Shown: positions 13,482 through 23,165, numbered from the stretch's first letter. The stretch is 64,000 nt of DNA from CAIWHR01 sp963734085 (GCA_963734085.1 CAVTFT010000019.1:124001-188000), one strand, 5' to 3'. Notes: a model not told the origin generated them from the sequence alone. Numbers and translations: made by a program.

Positions 13482-15149
13482 TTACGCGAGCTTCCGCGAC
13501 GCGCCGTTGTGCTGGAGATATTGGTGGACGAAAGCAATCGCCATGCTGCCTTCGCCGACCGCTGAGGCGACTCGCTTGACGGGACTGGAGCGCACATCGC
13601 CGCAGGCGAAGATACCCGGGACACTCGTCTCCAGCAGGTAGGGATCGCGCTCGCGCGACCAGCGTCCCGACTTCACGACGTCCACGCCCGTCAGCACGTA
13701 GCCGCGGGCGTCGCGCGCGACCTCGGACGGCAGCCATTCGGTCTCGGCATCGGCGCCGATGAATACGAAAAGACCGCCACAGTCGCTACGGCGCACGGTG
13801 CCGCTCGGTCGATGGAGGACATCGATTGCGGTGAGATGCGTGTCGCCATGAACCGCTTGCACTTCGGATTGCAGCTCGACAACGACGTTCGATTTGCTGC
13901 GCAAGTGCTCGATCATGTAGTGCGACATGCTCTTTTCCAGCGTGTCGCCGCGGACGAGAATCGTCACCGTTCGCGCGTGGTTGGCGAAGAACAGCGCCGC
14001 CTGACCCGCCGAGTTTCCCGCGCCGATCAGGAACACGTCGAGACCTTGCGTGTTGCTCGCCTCGCTGCGCGCCGCTCCGTAGCAGACCCCCTTGCCGATG
14101 AGGCGGTCGGATCCGTCGATCGCAAGGCGGCGCCACGATACGCCGGTGGCGATGATGACCGTCCGTACGCGAAGAATTTCGTCGCCATCGAGATGGACGC
14201 TGCGGGTCACCGGATCAAGGCGAGCCATGTTGCGCGTCACCAGTATTTCCGCGCCGAGGCGCCGTGCCTGCTGCAGCGCGCGGCTCGCGAGCTCGTCGCC
14301 GGAAACACCGTTGGGAAAGCCCAGGTAATTTTCGATCCGTGACGACGTTCCGGCCTGACCGCCGGGAGCTTCGCGTTCGACGACGAGCGTGCGCAGGCCT
14401 TCGGACGCGCCGTACACGGCCGCCGCGAGCCCCGCCGGGCCACCGCCGATGATCACCGTGTCGTACTCCGCGGCGCGCGCACTCGTCTGCAGTCCCAGTC
14501 GTCGGGCAAGTTCGCGCGGATTCGGCCGCACGAGCGTCGTTCCGTCGGCGAGCCGCAGCGCCGGACAATCCGCCTCCGAAGGACTTGGCGCCGGCCACCG
14601 CGCCGGCAATTCCGGGTCGTCGGGCGTCAACCAGTCGAACGAGACCTGGTTTCGCGCGAGGAACCGGCGCAGATCGTGGCACGCGCTGTCCCACTGGTGC
14701 CCGACGATCGTCACCTGGGCCTTCGGTGCTTCCGCGGCGAGTCCCTGCAGTCCACCGATGCGCTCGCGCGCGAGCGCGCCCACCGCTTCGGCGATCGCCG
14801 GCGACGCGGCGGCGATTGCATAGTACTGCTGCGGGTCCACGCGGACGACGCGCGAAGGTTCCGCTGCCCGGTAGCTGCCGATGAACGGCCCGCCGAGGGC
14901 GATCGGGACTTCGCCGAAGATCTGGCCACGAGTGCGCCGGCCGATCGTGCGCTCGATGCCGTCGAATCGTTTGGTGACCTCGATCCTGCCTTCGAGAACC
15001 ACGAACAACGCTCGCTCCTCGCCTTCGTGAACCGCATATTCTCCGGCAGCAAGATGGATGTCCGCCGCCCTCTTGGCGAGATGCTCGAGCTCGACGGCCG
15101 GCAGCGTCGCAAAGAGCGGAATGCCCGCAAGTTCCTCGACCGTCAGCAT
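13482..15149 (-). CDS. Cyclic-nucleotide-domain / thioredoxin-reductase-like flavoprotein
   Basis: About 555 residues. Residues 1-115 form a cNMP-binding (Crp-like) domain (LFATLPAVELEHLAKRA, EGEERALFVVLEGRIEVT, GQIFGEVPIALGG). A thioredoxin-fold-like segment follows (VTIVGHQWDSACHDLRRFL). The rest is a thioredoxin-reductase-type flavoprotein with FAD-binding IIGGGPAGLAAAVYGASEG, NADPH-binding LIGAGNSAGQAALFF and a C-terminal GIFACGDVR. The redox CxxC of true thioredoxin reductases is missing: the corresponding segment is GKGVCYGAARSEA with one Cys. The electron acceptor is therefore unknown. The ATG at 15149 starts the domain cleanly; an upstream ATG at 15197 overlaps the neighbouring gene. 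Confidence 0.85.
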   Translation of the reverse strand: MLTVEELAGIPLFATLPAVELEHLAKRAADIHLAAGEYAVHEGEERALFVVLEGRIEVTKRFDGIERTIGRRTRGQIFGEVPIALGGPFIGSYRAAEPSRVVRVDPQQYYAIAAASPAIAEAVGALARERIGGLQGLAAEAPKAQVTIVGHQWDSACHDLRRFLARNQVSFDWLTPDDPELPARWPAPSPSEADCPALRLADGTTLVRPNPRELARRLGLQTSARAAEYDTVIIGGGPAGLAAAVYGASEGLRTLVVEREAPGGQAGTSSRIENYLGFPNGVSGDELASRALQQARRLGAEILVTRNMARLDPVTRSVHLDGDEILRVRTVIIATGVSWRRLAIDGSDRLIGKGVCYGAARSEASNTQGLDVFLIGAGNSAGQAALFFANHARTVTILVRGDTLEKSMSHYMIEHLRSKSNVVVELQSEVQAVHGDTHLTAIDVLHRPSGTVRRSDCGGLFVFIGADAETEWLPSEVARDARGYVLTGVDVVKSGRWSRERDPYLLETSVPGIFACGDVRSSPVKRVASAVGEGSMAIAFVHQYLQHNGASRKLA

Positions 15150-15183
15150 GACATGGCTGTTGCGGCGGCGGCGCCTGCTCGAT

Positions 15184-15957
15184 TCAGATCCCGGCAAACC
15201 ACTGGTAGCCGTGATCCTCCCAGTAGCCCCCCTTGCCGCCGGCGATCTGCGCGAAGCTCGCGACGACTTCGAGCCGCATCACGTATTTCGCGTGCTTGTA
15301 GCCCAGCTGTCGCTCGACGCGCAACCGCAGCGGCGCGCCGTTCTTGACCGGCAACGATGCGCCATTCAGCTCGTAGGCAAGGATCGTCTGCGGATGGTAC
15401 GCATCCTCGAAGTCGATGCTCTCGTAGTAAAGATCGGTGCCGTCTTCCGCCATCGGATCGGCGCAGTGGAAGACGACGTAGCGCGCTTCGGGTTTCGGGC
15501 GCGCCGCTTCCAGCAACGCGGAGAGCTTCGCGCCTTTCCACTTGCCGATCGCGCTCCAGCCTTCCACACAGTCGTGACGGGTGATCTGCGTGCGGCTCGG
15601 CAACGCCTTCAATTCGGCGAGCGACAGGCTCAGCGGTCGATCCACGAGGCCGCCGATCTCGAGACGGTAATCGGCGAAGCCGTTCGCCATCAGCGCGCGG
15701 TAAGCGTCGCTCGCGGGCTCCGCAGTGCCGTTGCTGCGGAAATCGGGCGACAGGTCGGCCTCGGCAAACTCCTGCGCCATCGCCCGGCGAGCAATGCCGT
15801 GTGCGGCCGCCTCGCTCGCCGTCTCGCCGGCACCGAGGATCTTCGGGAACCAGGCGGACTGCGACAACCGCTGGCAGCCCGCAAGCGCGATAGTGCACGC
15901 GCCGGCCAGCATCCGGAAGAACGCGCGCCGGCGCGGATCACCGCGGATCTTCATCAT
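15184..15957 (-). CDS. Molybdopterin-dependent oxidoreductase, sulfite-oxidase/MsrP type
   Basis: 257 residues. The N-terminus combines a twin-arginine-like stretch (DPRRRAFFRML) with a lipobox (LAGC, Cys at about 28), so it is exported and probably lipid-anchored. The Moco domain (oxidoreductase, molybdopterin-binding) covers about 90-240, with molybdenum-ligand Cys in RHDCVEGWSAIGKWKGAKL. Family members reduce methionine sulfoxide (MsrP/YedY) or oxidise sulfite or other small molecules. The next gene downstream in transcription is a flavoprotein; the one just upstream (three bases away) is a membrane cytochrome b, the likely electron partner, as MsrQ is for MsrP. The substrate is unknown. 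Confidence 0.85.
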   Translation of the reverse strand: MMKIRGDPRRRAFFRMLAGACTIALAGCQRLSQSAWFPKILGAGETASEAAAHGIARRAMAQEFAEADLSPDFRSNGTAEPASDAYRALMANGFADYRLEIGGLVDRPLSLSLAELKALPSRTQITRHDCVEGWSAIGKWKGAKLSALLEAARPKPEARYVVFHCADPMAEDGTDLYYESIDFEDAYHPQTILAYELNGASLPVKNGAPLRLRVERQLGYKHAKYVMRLEVVASFAQIAGGKGGYWEDHGYQWFAGI

Positions 15958-15960
15958 GCC

Positions 15961-16809
15961 CTATCCTTTCACGCGGTAGCGCCCGGTGACCATCGAGCGC
16001 AGATGGTTCCACGGCCCCGCGACGATCACCATGAAGACGTGGACGAGCACGAAGGTGACGAGCAGCCAGGCGAGAACGAAGTGGAGCGTGCGCGCCGTCT
16101 GCCTCCCGCCGACCCAGTCGACCCAACCCGGCCAGGCGGCGTTCGCCCACGGCGACATCGCGAGCCCCATCAGCACGACCGCCGGCGCGAGCACGAAGAT
16201 CACCCCCAGGTAAGCGAGCTTCTGCAGCACGTTGTAACGCTTCGCCGCTTCACCGGCCGGATGGCGGAAACGCAAGTGCTCGCGGATCGACTGGCCGATC
16301 GAACGGAGGTCGTTGCCGTCGGGCGCGAGATCGCGCGCGAGATGGCGCGACGCGATCGACCACACGAGGTACGCGATGCCGTTCACCACCAGCACCCAGG
16401 CGAAGAAGAAGTGCCACGACCGCGCCATCGACAGCCAGTAATAGTCGGGAATCGTCGCCCACCACGGAAAGCTCCGCCCCGTCACGCCGCCGTCGCGATC
16501 CTTCGATACGCCGAGCACGCCGGTCGTGTCGAAATCGCGGCCGAATGCGCGAGTCACGCCTTGCGGCTCGCCGCCGGCGCCCATTCGCGCGCCGATCACG
16601 AAGATCGGCCCCGCCCCCGTGTACGACGACTTGCCCCAGTACAGCGCCGGATGCCCGTTGAAGATGTTGAGCCCGCTCATCAGCAGGATCGTCATGGCGA
16701 CGACGTTGATCCAGTGCATGACGCGGACCGCCAGCGCGTGGCGGTAATACAGGTCGGCCGCGCGACGCGCGGGAACGACGGCGGCGGGCGGCAATGCAGG
16801 GGCCGGCAC
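15961..16809 (-). CDS. Cytochrome b561-type membrane subunit
   Basis: 282 residues with four or five hydrophobic helices: VMHWINVVAMTILLMSGLNI, WHFFFAWVLVVNGIAYLVW, LAYLGVIFVLAPAVVLMGLA and LHFVLAWLLVTFVLVHVFMV. His residues in helices 1 (RVMHW), 2 (SWHFFF) and 4 (TLHF, LVHVF) can ligate two b haems. A 60-residue periplasmic loop follows helix 1. This is the pattern of cytochrome b subunits of thiosulfate reductase and molybdopterin oxidoreductases. The start is GTG at 16809 with GGAG nine bases upstream; no ATG fits. Its stop is three bases from the start of the Moco enzyme, so the two form an operon. Confidence 0.8.
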   Translation of the reverse strand: MPAPALPPAAVVPARRAADLYYRHALAVRVMHWINVVAMTILLMSGLNIFNGHPALYWGKSSYTGAGPIFVIGARMGAGGEPQGVTRAFGRDFDTTGVLGVSKDRDGGVTGRSFPWWATIPDYYWLSMARSWHFFFAWVLVVNGIAYLVWSIASRHLARDLAPDGNDLRSIGQSIREHLRFRHPAGEAAKRYNVLQKLAYLGVIFVLAPAVVLMGLAMSPWANAAWPGWVDWVGGRQTARTLHFVLAWLLVTFVLVHVFMVIVAGPWNHLRSMVTGRYRVKG

Positions 16810-16862
16810 GGCTTGAGCTCCGATCTGAGGACTCGCTTTGGTCGCGGATCGCGGAACGTAGC

Positions 16863-18092
16863 TTACGCCCGCTTGAGCTCCGTCGCGCGCCGTCCGTACT
16901 GGAGGAGCCCGATCCAGGCGATCAGCGTGAAGACCGCCCCGGCGTAGAACGTCTCGGGCGGTCCGAAAGCATCCCACAGCCACCCTGCGAGCGCGCTCGC
17001 CACGAGCAGTGCCACGCCACTGACAAGATTGAAGACACCATAGGCGCTCCCGCGCAAATCCGAGGGCGCCGCGGCGGCGACGAGCGCCGCAAGCAATCCC
17101 TGCGTCAAGCCCATGTGCAATCCCCATAACGCCGCGCCGGCGAGCACGACCATGCCGTTCGGCGCCAGCGCAAGCACGAGGTCGGCGGCGAAAAGCGCAA
17201 TGAGTCCCGCCGACAGGAGCCGCGAACCGTGCCCGCGATCGGCGGCCGCCCCGGCCGGGTAGGACACCACCGCATAGACGAGCGACATCACCACCATCAC
17301 CCACGGCGCGGAACCGATCGCGAAGCCGACGTTCCGCGCGCGCAGGATCAGGAATGCTTCCGAAAAGCGGGCCAGCGTGAACACGGCCGCAATTGCGACG
17401 ACGATCCAGTAGTCGCGGGAAAACCGTTTGGCGTCGGACCACTGCAATCGTTCCTTCCGCTCGTGCTCCGCGGCCGGTCGCTGCGGTTCCGATACCCCGA
17501 AGACGAGCAACGCTACGCAGACAAACGCCGGGATGACGGCCACCCAGAACGCGCTCCGGAAGTCGCCTCCGAGCCACGCCATCGCGCCGAGCGCGAGCAG
17601 CGGCCCGCCCAAGCCGCCGACGGTGTCGAGCGCCTGTCGCAACCCGAAGCTTGCGCCGCGAACGCCCGGTGGCGTCAGATCCGCGATCAATGCATCTCGT
17701 GGCGCGCCGCGAATGCCCTTCCCGATCCGATCGGCGAAGCGCGCCGCCATGACCCACGGAATCGTCGAGGCGAGCGGGAAGATGAGCTTCGTCAGCGCGG
17801 CGATGCCATAACCCAGCACCGTCAGCGGCTTCCGGCGCCCGAAAAGATCCGACAGCACCCCCGAGAACACCTTGACGATCAGCGCCGTCGACTCGGCGAT
17901 GCCCTCGATGATGCCGATCGTCAACGTGCTTGCGCCGAGTCCCACGGCGAGATAGAGCGGCAGCAGTGCGTGGATCAGCTCCGAGGAGAGATCCATGAGC
18001 AGGCTCACGAGCCCGAGCACCCAGACACCGCGCGGAATGCCGGCGCGGCGAGAACGGTGCCTGCGGATGCTCGTTTGGTCCGGCTCCTTCAT
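16863..18092 (-). CDS. MFS transporter
   Basis: 409 residues, 12 predicted transmembrane segments. The cytoplasmic loop motif of the major facilitator superfamily is in KVFSGVLSDLFGRRKPLTVL (after segment 2) and again weaker in AAADRGHGSRLL at mid-protein. The basic N-terminus SIRRHRSRRAG faces the cytosol. The acidic-charged central loop (SEPQRPAAEHERKERLQW) separates the halves. The substrate is not predictable. The ATG at 18092 overlaps no other gene; the M14 peptidase ends 27 bases before it, so they may be cotranscribed. The cytochrome b gene starts 54 bases after its stop. Confidence 0.85.
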   Translation of the reverse strand: MKEPDQTSIRRHRSRRAGIPRGVWVLGLVSLLMDLSSELIHALLPLYLAVGLGASTLTIGIIEGIAESTALIVKVFSGVLSDLFGRRKPLTVLGYGIAALTKLIFPLASTIPWVMAARFADRIGKGIRGAPRDALIADLTPPGVRGASFGLRQALDTVGGLGGPLLALGAMAWLGGDFRSAFWVAVIPAFVCVALLVFGVSEPQRPAAEHERKERLQWSDAKRFSRDYWIVVAIAAVFTLARFSEAFLILRARNVGFAIGSAPWVMVVMSLVYAVVSYPAGAAADRGHGSRLLSAGLIALFAADLVLALAPNGMVVLAGAALWGLHMGLTQGLLAALVAAAAPSDLRGSAYGVFNLVSGVALLVASALAGWLWDAFGPPETFYAGAVFTLIAWIGLLQYGRRATELKRA

Positions 18093-18118
18093 CGCCGACT
18101 CCCGTTTCTCCTTCGCCG

Positions 18119-19804
18119 TCAGTCCAAGGTGACGCTCGCGCGCACGACGCCCGCCTTCTCGTGCCGCGCGAGCACGTCGATCCGCTCGCCCCGCTTCGCG
18201 CGCACGACCCATTCGATCTTGAGACGATCGTCGGTGATGTTGTAGTCGGGCCAGAACGACACGCCGGTGTGCTTGTACGCCTTGCCTTCGAGCTGCCCCA
18301 GCATTTCGCGCCGCTTCCCATGCAGCAATTGCGCGCCCGCGGGCAGCGCGATCTCGGCGACGACGCCGCGCACGACCTTGCGCTCGAGTGCGCGCTTCGA
18401 CACATAGCTCGGCAGCCAGCCGGTGTTCTGCACGACGAGCCGCACGCGAAAGCTGTCGGCGCCGAGCGCGTCGGCTTCGGCGGCCACCAGCTCCAGCTTC
18501 GGTGACGTGAGCGCCTGCCACAGCATCCACTTCGGAAAGCGCGCGAGCTCGCGCTCGAGGAACTGCGGCGGTGGGTTCGAGAATGCATGGAAGCGGTTCC
18601 AGCCGCCGAGTTCGATCTTGCCCAACTGCGGATGGTCGAACGGCTTCCACCCGGCGTGCGCCGCGCCGCCGAGCTTGTCGCGGTTCCATGCGTAGAGCTT
18701 CAAATCGTCGTCGCTCGGATGATCGCGGAACCAGTCGATGTAGAGGTACTTCTCGATCCCCGCCTCGCGCATCGGGCTCCAGATCTCGACCACCCACGTG
18801 TACATGCCGAGGTGCTCGTAGAGCCAGTCGAACGTGCCGGCGATCACCGACTTCGGGTGATAACGGAATTCGTGATAGACCGAAATCGCCGGATAGCCGG
18901 TCAGCTCGTGGCCCTTCTCGCCTGTCTTCTTGTAGAACCACAGGTCCTCGGCGTGCATCTCCTCGTCGGGCGAATGCTCGAACGGGCGCAGCAGCACGCC
19001 GCTCCAGGTGTGGAACGACGTCGCCCCCGTCACGTTCGGATGCGACGTGATGAACGCGACGACGGCGCGGATCTCGGGCTCCGACGCGGGGTACGGACCC
19101 GCGCCCAGCTGCTCGAACTCCTGCCGCCAGCTCGCCGGAAAGTTGCGGTTGAGATCGAGCCCCTGCTTCGCTTTTTTCATCCGCAGCGTGTAGCCGTCCC
19201 AGTCCTCGACCGTGCCCTCGGGCAGGACACGGTAATACGTTCCGCCGGTCTCGATCGGATCGCGACGGATCATGAGGCCGGGCTGCTGCGGATGGTCCTT
19301 CCACAGACCATTCGGATCACGCAGGCGCATCTGCAGAATGCGGCCGTCGCCGTCGATGTCCTGGACGGTCAGGCCCTCGATCTCCTCTTCATCGTACGGA
19401 TACGGCCGCGTGCTCGAGCGGATCCACTTCGGCTTGTCGGCGAGCGCCCATTCGGCGCCGTCCGGATTGATCCGCGGGCAGAGATAGAACGCGCGGGTGT
19501 CGAGCGCGCGCGTCACGTCCGCATCCTTGCCGTACTGCGTAACGAGCGTATGAAGGAAATAGAGCGTCGCCGCCGATGCCGCGACCTCCGTCGCATGAAT
19601 GTTGCCGTCGACCCAGAACGCGGGCTTCTCGGCGGCGGGGCCGGTCGCGGCGTTGGTGACCGTGACGACCCAGATGTCGCGTCCTTCGTAGCTCTTGCCG
19701 ATCGATTCGAGCGCGACGAGCCGCGGATATTCGGCAACGAATGCGCGCAGCAATTCGGTGAGATCGGCGTAGCGATAGAAGCGGTCGAAGGCGATGGCGG
19801 GCAT
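18119..19804 (-). CDS. M14 family zinc carboxypeptidase
   Basis: 561 residues. Catalytic zinc motif HxxE is His70/Glu73 in WVDGNIHATEVA; the third zinc His is in GATSFHTWSGVLLRP (about 270) and the catalytic Glu in TWVVEIWSP (about 345). The substrate-binding RINPDGAEWAL and LDLNRNFPASW segments are present. There is no signal peptide, so it acts in the cytosol. The C-terminal 170 residues form a beta-rich extension (LVVQNTGWLPSYVSKRAL). M14 proteins remove C-terminal residues from peptides or hydrolyse amides; the substrate is unknown. It starts at ATG 19804, divergent from dnaE2. Confidence 0.85.
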   Translation of the reverse strand: MPAIAFDRFYRYADLTELLRAFVAEYPRLVALESIGKSYEGRDIWVVTVTNAATGPAAEKPAFWVDGNIHATEVAASAATLYFLHTLVTQYGKDADVTRALDTRAFYLCPRINPDGAEWALADKPKWIRSSTRPYPYDEEEIEGLTVQDIDGDGRILQMRLRDPNGLWKDHPQQPGLMIRRDPIETGGTYYRVLPEGTVEDWDGYTLRMKKAKQGLDLNRNFPASWRQEFEQLGAGPYPASEPEIRAVVAFITSHPNVTGATSFHTWSGVLLRPFEHSPDEEMHAEDLWFYKKTGEKGHELTGYPAISVYHEFRYHPKSVIAGTFDWLYEHLGMYTWVVEIWSPMREAGIEKYLYIDWFRDHPSDDDLKLYAWNRDKLGGAAHAGWKPFDHPQLGKIELGGWNRFHAFSNPPPQFLERELARFPKWMLWQALTSPKLELVAAEADALGADSFRVRLVVQNTGWLPSYVSKRALERKVVRGVVAEIALPAGAQLLHGKRREMLGQLEGKAYKHTGVSFWPDYNITDDRLKIEWVVRAKRGERIDVLARHEKAGVVRASVTLD

Positions 19805-19948
19805 TGTGACTCTTCGTATTGACTACGGGAGGGAGGGCGGAGCGGCAGGCCGGCATCTTACCGCGAGGCACGATGGGGGTTGGATGATGGATTCCATCCT
19901 CTTGATTCCACGATGAAAAACAGCAGGGCTCCCGCCCCAGACGCCGAT

Positions 19949-19966
19949 ACCGTATATTTGTACGGT
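19949..19966 (+). promoter_or_regulatory. Candidate LexA box of dnaE2
   Basis: ACCGTA-TATTTG-TACGGT, a perfect inverted repeat with 6-bp arms, ending directly before ATG 19967. It matches the box downstream of the lexA -10 element in the same half-sites. A TATATT inside it could be the -10 box, which would give a leaderless transcript. Confidence 0.6.
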
Positions 19967-22900
19967 ATGGTCCCCGCCTACGCCGAGTTGCATTGCCTGT
20001 CGAATTTTTCCTTCCTGCGCGGCGCGTCGCACCCGGAAGAGCTCACCGAGCGCGCAGTGGCGCTGGGCTATGCCGCGCTTGCGATCACCGACGAATGCTC
20101 GGTTTCGGGTGCGGTCCGCGCGCATCTCGCGGCAAAGGATGCGCGACTGCCGCTCATCATCGGCAGCGAATTCATGCTCGATGACGGCCTGATGCTCGTG
20201 CTGCTCGCGACCGATCGCGCGAGCTACGGCAATCTCTCGCAACTCATCACGCGCGGCAGACGGCAGGCAAAAAAGGGCACCTATGCGCTCGCGCGCGACG
20301 ACGTCGCGGCGTTTGCGGCGGGACTGCTCGCGCTGTGGGTCCCGCCGGATGCCGCGCCACGCCGGCGGGAACCCGTCGACGCCGCGACGCTTGCGACTGC
20401 GCACTGGGTCGCCGCGACGTTTCCGGATCGGGCATGGATCGCGGTCGAGCTCTTTGCCCGCGCCGGCGACCGCGCCCGGCTCGCGCGCTACGCCGAGCTG
20501 TCGCGGGCGAGCGGGCTGCCGCAGGTCGCCGCGGGCGATGTCCACATGCACGCCCGCGCGCGACGCGCCCTGCAGGACACCGTCACCGCGATCCGCATGA
20601 GGAAGCCGCTCGCCGAATGCGGCCATGCGCTTCATCCCAACGGCGAACGCCATCTCCGTTCGCGGGCGCGACTGGCGACGATCTATCCGCCCGAGTTGCT
20701 CGCCGAGACGGTCGCAATCGCACGGCGTTGCACATTTTCGCTGGACGAGCTGCGTTACGAGTATCCCGAGGAAATCGTGCCGCCGGGCGAGACGCCGGCG
20801 TCGCACCTGCGCAAGTTGACCGCAGACGGGCTCGCGCGCCGTTATCGCGACGGCGTTCCGGCCGATGTGCGCGACCTGATCGAGCACGAGCTTGCATTGA
20901 TCGCCGAGCTTCGCTACGAGCCCTACTTCCTCACCGTCCACGACATCGTCGCGTTCGCGCGCTCGAAGGACATCCTCTGCCAGGGCCGTGGCTCGGCGGC
21001 GAACTCGGCGGTCTGCTACGCGCTCGGCATCACCGAGGTCGATCCGTCGCGGATGTCGATGCTGTTCGAGCGCTTCATCAGCAGGGAGCGGAACGAACCC
21101 CCAGACATCGACGTCGACTTCGAGCACCAGCGACGGGAAGAAGTGATGCAGTACGTCTACGGCAAGTACGGTCGCGATCGCGCCGCGCTCGCCGCAACGC
21201 TCATCACCTACCGGCCAAAGAGCGCGGTGCGCGACGTCGGCAAGGCGCTCGGGCTCGACCTCGCGCAGGTCGATCGGCTCGCCGGCGTGTTCGCGTGGTG
21301 GGACGGCCGCGAAGTCCAGGAGCAACGCATCCGCGAGGCGGGCTTCGCGCCCGACAATCCGGTGATCGTGCGCCTGGTCGCGCTCACCAACGAGCTGATG
21401 GGCTTCCCGCGCCATCTATCGCAGCACGTCGGCGGCTTCGTCATCGCCCGCGACCTGCTCGAGCGCATGGTGCCGGTCGAAAACGCCGCGATGAAAGACC
21501 GCACGGTGATCCAGTGGGACAAGGACGACCTCGACGCGCTGGGCCTGCTCAAGGTCGATTGCCTGGCCCTCGGAATGCTCTCGGCGATCCGCCGCTGCCT
21601 CGAGATGGTGTCGCGGTTCTGCGGCACGGTGCTGACGATGCAGAGCATTCCCGCCGAAGATCCCGAGGTCTACGCGATGTGCCAGCGCGCCGACACCGTC
21701 GGCGTGTTCCAGATCGAGTCGCGCGCGCAGCAGTCGATGCTGCCGCGATTGAAGCCCGCGTGCTTCTACGATCTCGTGATCGAGGTCGCGATCGTCCGCC
21801 CCGGCCCGATCCAGGGCGGGATGGTCCATCCGTACCTCAAGCGGCGGCAGGGGCTGGAGCCCGTCACCTATCCGAGCGACGCGGTGAAGGGTGTGCTCGA
21901 ACGCACGCTCGGCGTGCCGATCTTCCAGGAGCAGGTGATGCAACTCGCGATCGTCGCCGCGGGCTTCACGCCGGGCGAGGCCGATCATCTCCGTCGCTCG
22001 ATGGCGGCGTGGCGGCGCAAAGGCGGGCTCGAGAAATTCGAGCAGCGGCTGATCGACGGGATGGGCGCGCGAGGGTTGAGCGAGGCGTTCGCGCGGCAGA
22101 TCTACCAGCAGATCCTGGGCTTCGGCGAATACGGCTTTCCCGAATCGCATTCGGCTTCCTTCGCCCTGCTGGTCTATGTGTCGGCGTGGCTCAAACGCTA
22201 CGAGCCGGCCGCGTTCTGCGGCGCGCTGCTCAACTCGTTGCCGATGGGCTTCTATGGACCGTCGCAGCTCGTGCAGGATGCGCGCCGGCACGGCGTCGAA
22301 ATACGGCCGGCGGACGTGACCGTGAGCGAGTGGGAATGCACACTGGAACGTAAGCTTCCCGCGGAGCCCGCCCTGCGTCTCGGTTTCCGGATGATCGTCG
22401 GGCTCTCCGAAGCCGGCGCCCGACGGATCGTCGAGGCGCGTCGCGCGCGGCCGTTTTCCGACGTCGCCGACCTCGCCCATCGCGCAGCCCTCGACAAGCG
22501 CGACTTGGCCTGCCTCGCCGATGCCGATGCACTCGCAGCACTCGCCGGCCATCGTCATGGCGCGGTGTGGGACGTTGCCGGCGTCCCGCGCTTGCCGCCG
22601 CTGTTCGCGGGCGGAACGTTCGCCGAGACTGATCCGGACCTCCCCGCACCGACCGAGGGCCAGGACATCGTCGCCGATTACCGGACACTGTCGCTCACGC
22701 TGCGCCGCCATCCGCTCTCGCTTTTGCGCGAGCGGCTCAGCAAGCGACGGCTGCTGACCGCCGCGGAGATCGCCGAGGCGCCGCATGGCCGCATCGTCCG
22801 CACCGCCGGCATCGTCGTCGGAAGGCAGCGGCCCGACACCGCGAGCGGCGTCGTGTTCGTCACGCTTGAAGACGAGACCGGCGCGACCAACGTGATCGTC

Positions 22901-23071
22901 TGGCGCGATCTGGGCGACCGCCAGCGCCGCGAGCTCCTGGGCTCGAAGCTCCTTGCCGTGTACGGCAACGTCGAACGCGAAGGCCGAGTCGTCCACGTCC
23001 TCGCCGGCCGGCTCGTCGACATGACGCCCTTGCTTGGCCGCCTCACGACGAAATCCCGCGATTTTCACTGA
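19967..23071 (+). CDS. dnaE2: Error-prone DNA polymerase DnaE2
   Basis: 1034 residues from the chosen ATG. The PHP domain opens the protein (YAELHCLSNFSFLRGASHPE). The polymerase C-family palm carries PDIDVDFEHQRREEV with the catalytic Asp pair, and RGSAANSAVCYALGIT upstream. Finger and thumb segments follow, then a HhH region and a C-terminal OB fold (GVVFVTLEDETGATNVIVW). DnaE2 performs damage-tolerant synthesis together with ImuA and ImuB. The family normally begins just before YAELH, which favours ATG 19967; in-frame starts at 19880 and 19914 would put the LexA-type box inside the gene. No ribosome site is clear for any start. It is unlinked from imuAB by 7.5 kb. Confidence 0.93.
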   Translation: MVPAYAELHCLSNFSFLRGASHPEELTERAVALGYAALAITDECSVSGAVRAHLAAKDARLPLIIGSEFMLDDGLMLVLLATDRASYGNLSQLITRGRRQAKKGTYALARDDVAAFAAGLLALWVPPDAAPRRREPVDAATLATAHWVAATFPDRAWIAVELFARAGDRARLARYAELSRASGLPQVAAGDVHMHARARRALQDTVTAIRMRKPLAECGHALHPNGERHLRSRARLATIYPPELLAETVAIARRCTFSLDELRYEYPEEIVPPGETPASHLRKLTADGLARRYRDGVPADVRDLIEHELALIAELRYEPYFLTVHDIVAFARSKDILCQGRGSAANSAVCYALGITEVDPSRMSMLFERFISRERNEPPDIDVDFEHQRREEVMQYVYGKYGRDRAALAATLITYRPKSAVRDVGKALGLDLAQVDRLAGVFAWWDGREVQEQRIREAGFAPDNPVIVRLVALTNELMGFPRHLSQHVGGFVIARDLLERMVPVENAAMKDRTVIQWDKDDLDALGLLKVDCLALGMLSAIRRCLEMVSRFCGTVLTMQSIPAEDPEVYAMCQRADTVGVFQIESRAQQSMLPRLKPACFYDLVIEVAIVRPGPIQGGMVHPYLKRRQGLEPVTYPSDAVKGVLERTLGVPIFQEQVMQLAIVAAGFTPGEADHLRRSMAAWRRKGGLEKFEQRLIDGMGARGLSEAFARQIYQQILGFGEYGFPESHSASFALLVYVSAWLKRYEPAAFCGALLNSLPMGFYGPSQLVQDARRHGVEIRPADVTVSEWECTLERKLPAEPALRLGFRMIVGLSEAGARRIVEARRARPFSDVADLAHRAALDKRDLACLADADALAALAGHRHGAVWDVAGVPRLPPLFAGGTFAETDPDLPAPTEGQDIVADYRTLSLTLRRHPLSLLRERLSKRRLLTAAEIAEAPHGRIVRTAGIVVGRQRPDTASGVVFVTLEDETGATNVIVWRDLGDRQRRELLGSKLLAVYGNVEREGRVVHVLAGRLVDMTPLLGRLTTKSRDFH

Positions 23072-23165
23072 GGCCGTAAGATGCGAGTTTCCGCCCGGCG
23101 CCTCCAGAACGCCCGCGCTGCGGCGCAGTCAAACCTGCGGCGCCGTTCTCAGAATCCCACAAAAA

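Noticed and set aside
15058..16947. 629-residue plus-strand open frame opposite the Moco/cytochrome b pair
   Set aside because: His/Arg/Asp-rich composition typical of antisense frames in GC-rich genes; the minus strand has clear enzyme motifs.
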